Source: Flavobacteriales bacterium
GTDB taxonomy: Bacteria; Bacteroidota; Bacteroidia; Flavobacteriales; JADGDT01
DNA: 15,226 nucleotides
NCBI GenBank assembly: GCA_023145275.1
Contig: JAGLEB010000035.1
Span: 1-15,226, forward strand
Reading direction: 5' to 3'
Made by a program: the position numbers and the translations under genes. Every line of letters starts with the position of its first letter. Positions within the stretch are counted from its first letter, which is position 1. Positions 8,711 through 13,137 of this stretch are shown one piece after another. Below the pieces are notes generated by a model. It made no database searches. It saw only the letters and a program-made list of their open reading frames with translations, and had not been told where the DNA came from.

Positions 8711-8757
8711 CAAAATTACAATTTATTAAAAAACTATTTGAAACAGTCGCAAATATA
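8711..8757 (-). promoter_or_regulatory. Candidate -7 elements for the HMG-CoA reductase operon
   Basis: On the minus strand two sites match TAnnTTTG: TAATTTTG (8718-8711) and TATATTTG (8757-8750), about 60 and 100 nt before the ATG at 8649. Neither has a TTG at the usual 19-21 nt spacing, so the promoter assignment is tentative. Confidence 0.3.
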
Positions 8758-8789
8758 AGAAATAACAAGTGTTTCAGTCTATTTTAGTG

Positions 8790-9014
8790 ATGAACTTACG
8801 AAAAACACAAGGAAACAAGAATATTGACAACCAACAAGTTAGCCGAAACTTGTTTTTCATGATCAGATAGACAATATAGTAGGAAGACTTAGCCCAGAAG
8901 TATAAATAGTGGCTGCTAGATTGCTGAGGACTCAGAGATATATTCCGATTCTACAGAATCGAGAAAGGCTTATTCAACAAAACTTGGATACTTACCGATC
9001 TTGAGAAGATATAA
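8790..9014 (+). pseudogene. Decayed paralogue of the array ORF (upstream remnant)
   Basis: The last 18 codons of this stretch (IEKGLFNKTWILTDLEKI and stop, 8958-9014) are the same tail found downstream of ORF copies 1 and 2 of the array. Before it, a different frame reads IAEDSEIYSDSTE (8920-8958), acidic and Ser/Thr-rich like the end of the array ORFs (EETTEA, DEIEVVEIEKG); one missing base at 8959-8960 would join the two. Further up, ATG at 8790 opens a 26-codon frame (MNLRKTQGNK, stop at 8868-8870) that might be the former N-terminus, but no clear match supports that. I read this as a frame-broken relative of the array gene. The tail match is seen directly; homology of the rest is inference. 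Confidence 0.4.
8833..8857 (+). terminator. Possible terminator inside the remnant region
   Basis: AACAAGTT (8833-8840) pairs perfectly with AACTTGTT (8847-8854) around a 6-nt loop, and T's continue to 8857. Shape and T-run suit a plus-strand terminator, but the stem is AT-rich and no intact gene precedes it. Confidence 0.35.
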
Positions 9015-9109
9015 GCATAAGTATTGATATAGATGATAAAACGAACAATACAAGTGATGTAAATATTGTGTTTTGCTTAAAAGTGATATTCCCTTATTAA
9101 GTCTGAACG

Positions 9110-9117
9110 TACATTTG
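9110..9117 (+). promoter_or_regulatory. Promoter -7 element of array unit 1 (also at 9528-9535 and 9946-9953)
   Basis: TACATTTG matches the Bacteroidota -7 consensus TAnnTTTG exactly and is unchanged in all three units. It lies 45 nt before the ATG of each small ORF, leaving a leader of about 40 nt that ends in an A-rich stretch typical of flavobacterial start sites. No TTG is found at the normal -33 distance, so strength is uncertain. Confidence 0.45.
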
Positions 9118-9162
9118 CACCATAGAAAAACAAATAAACTAGTACCTAAGCAAAAAGAAATT

Positions 9163-9354
9163 ATGAAGATCAGACAAGACAATTTAGTAATAGCTTTATT
9201 AACAATATCAATGATATTAATAGGTAGTTACAGAACACCTATTCAGAATATAATAAAGCAAGAGAAAAGCAACAATAATAGAACAAGGATAGTGAGTTAT
9301 ATCTCTCCAGCTGCGACCCTAGATATTGTAATGGAGGAAACTACAGAGGCATAA
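9163..9354 (+). CDS. Small single-span membrane or secreted protein, array copy 1
   Basis: Unrecognised 63-residue protein. The N-terminus MKIRQDN is basic, then LVIALLTISMILIGSY (about 8-23) forms one hydrophobic segment that could be a membrane anchor or signal peptide; the remainder is polar, first basic (IKQEKSNNNRTR), then acidic at the end (VMEETTEA). The frame can be extended upstream to a TTG at 9073, giving 93 residues, but the TACATTTG promoter element lies inside that extension and the A-rich leader sits before the ATG at 9163, so the short form is preferred. After the TAA at 9352-9354 the same frame stays open for 25 more codons, to a TAA at 9430-9432. No family assigned. Identical organisation in the next two units suggests that gene dosage or variation matters, but function is unknown. 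Confidence 0.55.
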   Translation: MKIRQDNLVIALLTISMILIGSYRTPIQNIIKQEKSNNNRTRIVSYISPAATLDIVMEETTEA

Positions 9355-9580
9355 GACGAAATAGAAGTAGTAGAAATTGAGAAAGGATTATTCGACAAAA
9401 CTTGGATACTTACCGATCTTGAGAAGATATAAGGATAAGTATTGATATAGATGATAAAACGAACAATACAAGTGATGTAAATATTGTGTTTTGCTTAAAA
9501 GTGATATTCCCTTATTAAGTCTGAACGTACATTTGTACCATAGAAAAACAAATAAACTAGTGCCTAAGCAAAAAGAAATT

Positions 9581-9772
9581 ATGAAGATCAGACAAGACAA
9601 TTTAGTAATAGCTTTATTAACAATATCAATGATATTAATAGGTAGTTACAGAACACCTATTCAGAATATAATAAAGCAAGAGAAAAGCAACAATAATAGA
9701 ACAAGGATAGTGAGTTATATCTCTCCAGCTGCTACCCTAGACATTGTAGTGGAGGAAACTACAGAGGCATAA
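9581..9772 (+). CDS. Small single-span membrane or secreted protein, array copy 2
   Basis: Second copy of the 63-residue protein. Relative to copy 1 it has two silent changes (GCG to GCT and GAT to GAC) and one replacement, Met to Val in the acidic C-terminus (VVEETTEA). The hydrophobic segment is unchanged. The in-frame continuation past its TAA runs to 9850 and reads ILNDLDKI at the end where copy 1 has ILTDLEKI. Confidence 0.55.
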   Translation: MKIRQDNLVIALLTISMILIGSYRTPIQNIIKQEKSNNNRTRIVSYISPAATLDIVVEETTEA

Positions 9773-9998
9773 GACGAAATAGAAGTAGTAGAAATTGAGA
9801 AAGGATTATTCGACAAAACTTGGATTCTGAACGATCTTGATAAGATATAAGCATAAGTATTGATATAGATGATAAAACGAACAATACAAGTGATGTAAAT
9901 ATCGTGTTTTGCTTAAAAGTGATATTCCCTTATTAAGTCTGAACGTACATTTGCACCATAGAAAAACAAATAAACTAGTACCTAAGCAAAAAGAAATT

Positions 9999-10190
9999 AT
10001 GAAGATCAGACAAGACAATTTAGTAATAGCATTATTAACAATATCAATGATATTAATAGGTAGTTACAGAACACCTATTCAGAATATAATAAAGCAAGAG
10101 AAAAGCAACAATAATAGAACAAGGATAGTGAGTTATATCTCTCCAGATGCGACCCTAGATATTGTAATGGAGGAAACTACAGAGGCATAA
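9999..10190 (+). CDS. Small single-span membrane or secreted protein, array copy 3
   Basis: Third copy of the 63-residue protein. Relative to copy 1 it has one silent change in the hydrophobic segment (GCT to GCA) and one replacement, Ala to Asp (SPDATLD). The sequence past its TAA shares only the first 12 codons of the tail (to EKGL) and then runs into unrelated DNA (MLIYHLIRTDN, stop at 10281-10283), because the array ends at 10222. This is therefore the only copy whose downstream tail is lost. Confidence 0.55.
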   Translation: MKIRQDNLVIALLTISMILIGSYRTPIQNIIKQEKSNNNRTRIVSYISPDATLDIVMEETTEA

Positions 10191-10288
10191 GACGAAATAG
10201 AAGTAGTAGAAATTGAGAAAGGTCTTATGCTAATATATCATCTAATTCGGACAGATAATATCATTTATAACATGAAGCACTAAAAACC

Positions 10289-10319
10289 TTGCTAACATGA
10301 ATATAATTTCTTTCATTTG
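10289..10319 (+). promoter_or_regulatory. Promoter of the small membrane protein gene
   Basis: TTG at 10289-10291, a 20-nt spacer, then TTCATTTG at 10312-10319: the Bacteroidota -33/-7 arrangement with one mismatch in the -7 box (TAnnTTTG). The implied start of transcription is about 20 nt before the ATG at 10347. Confidence 0.55.
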
Positions 10320-10346
10320 TGATAAATATCATTAAAATCAAACACT

Positions 10347-10514
10347 ATGACAGATTTTTGGCTGTGGTTGGGTGATGTGTTCACCGAATCTTTTAAAATA
10401 CTGCCAGCTCTTGGCAATATTCCTAACTATTCATTTATTGCGATTGGTATTGTATTATTTGTGTACTGGATGCTGCAATTAAATAAGTTCAAGAAAAACG
10501 ATGCTATTGAGTAG
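10347..10514 (+). CDS. Small single-span membrane protein (DUF6341-like)
   Basis: A 55-residue protein: an N-terminal amphipathic part rich in aromatics (MTDFWLWLGDVFTESF), a hydrophobic helix at about 29-44 (SFIAIGIVLFVYWMLQ), and a basic, polar end (LNKFKKNDAIE). The pattern FVYWMLQL-x-KF matches what I remember of a small flavobacterial family, DUF6341, often about 70 residues and sometimes mislabelled uracil phosphoribosyltransferase; this one is somewhat shorter. No enzymatic motif is present and the role is unknown. It has a well-spaced promoter and a strong terminator, which together argue that this is a genuine single-gene unit. Confidence 0.75.
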   Translation: MTDFWLWLGDVFTESFKILPALGNIPNYSFIAIGIVLFVYWMLQLNKFKKNDAIE

Positions 10515-10534
10515 CGATGAAAACATAATTTAAT

Positions 10535-10571
10535 AAAAAAAGGATTTCAATAAACTTGAAATCCTTTTTTT
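10535..10571. terminator. Strong bidirectional terminator
   Basis: Perfect 16-bp stem (AAAAAAAGGATTTCAA at 10535-10550 with its complement at 10556-10571) and a 5-nt loop TAAAC. The arms end in seven T's on either strand, serving the small membrane protein gene (+) and the exonuclease gene (-, stop at 10600). Confidence 0.9.
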
Positions 10572-10599
10572 ATACATAATAAGCTCACTAAAGGGAACC

Positions 10600-11322
10600 T
10601 TAAGCTATTATCATTTTATCTTGAGATATTATCTCCATTCCTTTTAGCCTAAGGAAAATCTGCGCTACCGTAAATGTGTCTTTCTCGCAATAAGTTGCTA
10701 TGCGTTGCAAGTCTTTTTCGATGTAGTAAACCGAGGCTACCTCCGAACCATCAATATCATCCTTTGGAGATGGAATATTCAACACTTCTGTTAGTAATTT
10801 AATAGAAGTATAGTGCTTATAATCGCCAAACTTCCATAATTCCATTGTATCAAGATGTCGAACTTCCCAAGGTTTTTTACCTGCTATATCAAGTGACACA
10901 GGTAAACTTATGCCATTTATTATCATTCTTCGGGCAATGAAAGGATAATCGAACTCCTTACCATTGTGAGCGCACAAATATGAATCATAAGAACTATACC
11001 TCGCATCTAAAAGCTCTTTAAATTCAAGAAGTATTTCCTTCTCCTCATGGCTAAAGAATGACTTTACTTTAAAAGATAGATGTCCACTTGAATCTGTAAA
11101 AATATATCCTGCTGAGATGCACACTATTTTCGAAAATTCAGATAACACTCCAGCTCTTTCACTGTAGTAATCTGCAACGGAATAATCATCTTTTCTTTGA
11201 AATTCAGTTTTCTTAGCATAAAGTTCTTTCATTGTATCTGAAAGCTCATCGAAATTTTCGTATTCGGGCACGGTTTCAATGTCTAGAAACAATATTTTAC
11301 TCAGTTGAATTTGGGTATCCAT
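10600..11322 (-). CDS. DEDDy-type 3'-5' exonuclease (PolB exonuclease-like, PF10108 type)
   Basis: A 240-residue stand-alone exonuclease resembling the proofreading domain of family B DNA polymerases, probably acting on DNA or RNA 3' ends with two metal ions. All exonuclease motifs are visible: Exo I LFLDIETVPE with Asp14 and Glu16; Exo II LCAHNGKEFDYPFIARR with Asp125; Exo III IATYCEKDTFTV with Tyr211 and Asp215 in Y-x3-D spacing, which places it in the DEDDy class. No polymerase domain follows, so it is not a fragment of a polymerase. It is the second gene of an operon, 25 nt after the acetyltransferase stop, and ends at the strong terminator at 10535-10571. The biological substrate is unknown. 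Confidence 0.88.
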   Translation of the reverse strand: MDTQIQLSKILFLDIETVPEYENFDELSDTMKELYAKKTEFQRKDDYSVADYYSERAGVLSEFSKIVCISAGYIFTDSSGHLSFKVKSFFSHEEKEILLEFKELLDARYSSYDSYLCAHNGKEFDYPFIARRMIINGISLPVSLDIAGKKPWEVRHLDTMELWKFGDYKHYTSIKLLTEVLNIPSPKDDIDGSEVASVYYIEKDLQRIATYCEKDTFTVAQIFLRLKGMEIISQDKMIIA

Positions 11323-11347
11323 AGTAAATATTTTTAGTTAAAAATCA

Positions 11348-11905
11348 TTATGTAATCACTTCAGGATTAAATTCCTGCAACCATTCTGCATAAGTTATTC
11401 TATATATTGTAACAGGGAGGTCTTTGTAAAAAGCTTCTTTCTCAATCTTCATACCATTTTTTGTGGCAACTTTTTGAGATGCCACATTTTTGATATGCAT
11501 CATTGAAACTAACGAATTATTAAACCTATTTTGAAATGCGTAATCCTTCCATACCTTAGCGGCCTCATAGGCATAACCTTCATTCCAAAATTCAGGAATA
11601 ACATGAAATTCTACTTCTAATTCTTCTCTTCCATCAATTTCGTGGACAATTAACCCACTTTGACCTATTAATACATTCTCTTCGTTATACATTCCATAGA
11701 GTCCCCCACTACCATCAGCATATCTTCTTATCTGTTTTTTTATCCAATTTTCACTAGCCATCTGCGTAGATTCAATGTATGCTACAAAGCGCAAAACCTC
11801 CTGCGACTCAATAAAATCGAACCATTTCACTGCATCAATCATAGAAAGTCTTTTCATCGAAAATCTATTGGAATATAACTCATCTGGAAGAACAACTTTT
11901 ATCAT
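11348..11905 (-). CDS. GNAT family N-acetyltransferase
   Basis: A 185-residue acetyltransferase, probably acetyl-CoA dependent, resembling the RimJ/RimL-like branch (domain Acetyltransf_3). Seen: an early ERL-like segment NRFSMKRLSMIDAVKWFDFI; the strand IGQSGLIVHEIDGREELEVEFHV, leading into PEFWNEGYAYEAAKVWKDYA, where the usual Q/RxxGxG/A acetyl-CoA loop is replaced by FWNEGYAYE; and the late MMHIKNVASQKVATKNGMKI, which matches the NxxSxxvxekxGf signature. Target unknown. A longer frame begins at GTG 11953, but a promoter (11926-11955) lies inside that extension, so the ATG at 11905 is taken as the start. First gene of an operon with the exonuclease. Confidence 0.85.
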   Translation of the reverse strand: MIKVVLPDELYSNRFSMKRLSMIDAVKWFDFIESQEVLRFVAYIESTQMASENWIKKQIRRYADGSGGLYGMYNEENVLIGQSGLIVHEIDGREELEVEFHVIPEFWNEGYAYEAAKVWKDYAFQNRFNNSLVSMMHIKNVASQKVATKNGMKIEKEAFYKDLPVTIYRITYAEWLQEFNPEVIT

Positions 11906-11925
11906 AAAGACAATAATATTTAGTA

Positions 11926-11955
11926 TAAAGATACGAACAAGAATTATTGGCACAA
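11926..11955 (-). promoter_or_regulatory. Promoter of the acetyltransferase-exonuclease operon
   Basis: On the minus strand TTG (11955-11953), a 19-nt spacer, then TATCTTTA (11933-11926), matching the Bacteroidota -33/-7 pattern with one mismatch. It predicts a leader of about 15 nt before ATG 11905. Confidence 0.55.
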
Positions 11956-11957
11956 AA

Positions 11958-11981
11958 AAAAGCAGGAATAAACCTGCTTTT
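11958..11981 (-). terminator. Terminator for the DUF4136 lipoprotein transcript
   Basis: 9-bp stem (AAAAGCAGG 11958-11966 with CCTGCTTTT 11973-11981) and a 6-nt loop; on the minus strand the run of T's continues for four more bases (11957-11954). It lies about 175 nt after the lipoprotein stop at 12156 and directly upstream of the acetyltransferase promoter, insulating the two units. Confidence 0.75.
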
Positions 11982-12155
11982 ATAATATAAAACTTTAGTG
12001 AAGCTCTAATAACTCAAAATTGATTCTTAAAGTTTTTTCTAATCTACTTCATTATTAAAATGCTCATTTAGCCCAGCTAAACTCCGTTTTTAATGTCTCG
12101 TATCTGAAAAGAAATACAATACAAATATTTCAAAAGTAGTATTTAGAGCTCCCCC

Positions 12156-12740
12156 TTATTTTTTTCTAATAGGGAATTTGTAGTATACTTTAGATATTAA
12201 ACTATTTATACCACTCTCTGTAGGTCTATTACTCCCGTTGATTTCGCCTTTAGCAAGACCCTGCCAAACAAGTTTTTTAGTTCTTTCGTCATAAACATCC
12301 ATAACAATAGTACCTAGAAGCTTCTCGTGTTCTACAAATTGAGTGTTAGAATAACCCATTCCACCGCCGTAACCACCATAGCCGCCGTACCAGCCACCGT
12401 AACCACCCCAGCCACCATAACCACCCATATGGCTAGTATAAGCAGTTGTGTAAGTTTCTGTATCAGTAACCAAAAAGAAATCGAGCATAATATCTGGATT
12501 ATCATTTACCTCAGTAAACCCTCTTTTAACGAACTCACTTCTCATCGCATTAAGAATTCTATTTTTCGTGAATTCATCAACTAGTTTAGAATTCTCTTCA
12601 TTCCATTCAGCAAGTGCAAATGTAGAGTATTTAGTAAAATCGGCATTTCTATCATAGTCGTAAGATATGTCTAATGATGTACCGCAACTGCTCAACATAG
12701 CAACTACAGCAATAAGTAGTAATAATGATATTTTTTTCAT
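12156..12740 (-). CDS. DUF4136 family lipoprotein with Gly/Tyr-rich insert
   Basis: A 194-residue envelope lipoprotein. The signal peptide MKKISLLLLIAVVAMLSSC ends in a lipobox (LSSC), making Cys19 the lipidated residue; attachment to the outer membrane is inferred. The mature part follows the DUF4136 pattern: SYDYDRNADFTKYSTFALAE near the start, a conserved middle (MRSEFVKRGF, then NPDIMLDFFL) and the C-terminal LLGTIVMDVYDERTKKLVWQ followed by GLAKGEIN. Between them, residues 106-130 are almost entirely Gly, Tyr and Trp (GGYGGWGGYGGWYGG and onward), a low-complexity insert often variable in this family. Molecular function is unknown. It stands alone, with a candidate -7 element and a leader hairpin upstream. 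Confidence 0.88.
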   Translation of the reverse strand: MKKISLLLLIAVVAMLSSCGTSLDISYDYDRNADFTKYSTFALAEWNEENSKLVDEFTKNRILNAMRSEFVKRGFTEVNDNPDIMLDFFLVTDTETYTTAYTSHMGGYGGWGGYGGWYGGYGGYGGGMGYSNTQFVEHEKLLGTIVMDVYDERTKKLVWQGLAKGEINGSNRPTESGINSLISKVYYKFPIRKK

Positions 12741-12763
12741 AAAAAATTATTTTAATGTATTTA

Positions 12764-12811
12764 CACTAAATACCCATTTAGTGATTTTGGATAAATATTA
12801 CCGCAAATATA
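12764..12811 (-). promoter_or_regulatory. Candidate promoter and leader hairpin of the DUF4136 gene
   Basis: Minus-strand TATATTTG (12811-12804) fits the -7 consensus; a TTG lies 24 nt upstream, slightly too far. Between it and the ATG at 12740, a perfect 8-bp inverted repeat (CACTAAAT 12764-12771, ATTTAGTG 12776-12783) with a 4-nt loop would fold in the leader or could bind a regulator as a dyad. Confidence 0.4.
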
Positions 12812-13055
12812 ATATTAATGTTAGTATTACCTAAACAAATAAACATTTCAACATTAATGATAATATGCTGTGCGCAATGTACCACAGTGAATGTAGATTC
12901 AATATTTTAATTGAGCAAGAATGTGTTTAAAACACTCCCCTTAACTCAGGTATATGAAGTTATTACCCTAAATTCGCAAGTGGTTTCGATTTGAAAATTG
13001 CTAACTATGTTATTACACTAAAAGCAACAAGCATATACATACTGTCTTGTAAAAG
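12812..13055. other. Intergenic stretch with no recognised gene
   Basis: The wider gap between the lipoprotein start (12740) and the leuS stop (13138) is 397 bp. Apart from the elements at 12764-12811 and the terminator at 13056-13099, I see nothing: reading frames on both strands are under about 20 codons, and there is no tRNA-like or clearly structured sequence. Confidence 0.6.
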
Positions 13056-13099
13056 AACAGGGTTTTGTTTATAGTTGTAACTATAAACAAAACCCTGTT
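13056..13099 (-). terminator. leuS terminator, long perfect hairpin
   Basis: Arms at 13056-13076 and 13079-13099 are exact reverse complements over 21 bp with only two bases between, so it folds as a 20-bp stem with a 4-nt loop. On the minus strand it is followed by CTTTTAC, a modest T-run. It lies 38 nt after the leuS stop. Confidence 0.8.
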
Positions 13100-13137
13100 A
13101 AAAAATATATTAGGCCTGTATTTTACACTAATTCCAC

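Larger units (their letters stand above)
8961..10214 (+). repeat. Tandem array of three 418-bp direct repeats
   Basis: Three head-to-tail units: 8961-9378, 9379-9796 and 9797-10214. Each begins with GAGAAAGG, and the array is closed by one more GAGAAAGG at 10215-10222, after which sequence diverges. By eye the units differ at about 8 to 13 positions per pair (roughly 97-98% identity), with no insertions or deletions, so the amplification is recent or is kept uniform by conversion. Each unit carries, in order, the tail of the preceding ORF, an untranslated stretch with a promoter-like TACATTTG, and a 63-codon ORF. No transposase, terminal inverted repeats or target-site duplication was seen, so unequal recombination between direct repeats is a likelier origin than transposition. 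Confidence 0.95.

Noticed and set aside
9073..9162. N-terminal extension of the array ORF to a TTG, giving 93 residues
   Set aside because: The extension contains the -7-like TACATTTG, and the ATG at 9163 has an A-rich leader and begins a natural membrane-segment N-terminus.
8970..9182. 70-codon antisense reading frame (MSCLIFIISF), present in each array unit (also 9388-9600 and 9806-10018)
   Set aside because: Starts at TTG and is repeated only because the unit is repeated; its hydrophobic look arises from reading A-rich DNA on the other strand. Antisense RNA remains possible, but a protein is not supported.
8961..10222. Array interpreted as an insertion sequence, integron cassettes or CRISPR
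   Set aside because: No transposase or integrase, no terminal inverted repeats, no attC-like sites, and no short repeats with unique spacers; the 418-bp units are simple direct tandem copies.
11906..11953. GTG-initiated extension of the GNAT acetyltransferase
   Set aside because: A well-spaced TTG/TATCTTTA promoter overlaps it and the extra residues are not domain-like.
12327..12584. 85-codon plus-strand frame opposite the DUF4136 gene
   Set aside because: Shadow of the lipoprotein gene, whose signal peptide, lipobox and DUF4136 pattern are clear.
12840..13050. Possible small RNA or tRNA in the gap before leuS
   Set aside because: No T-loop-like motif, no convincing long-range pairing and no promoter/terminator pair were found.
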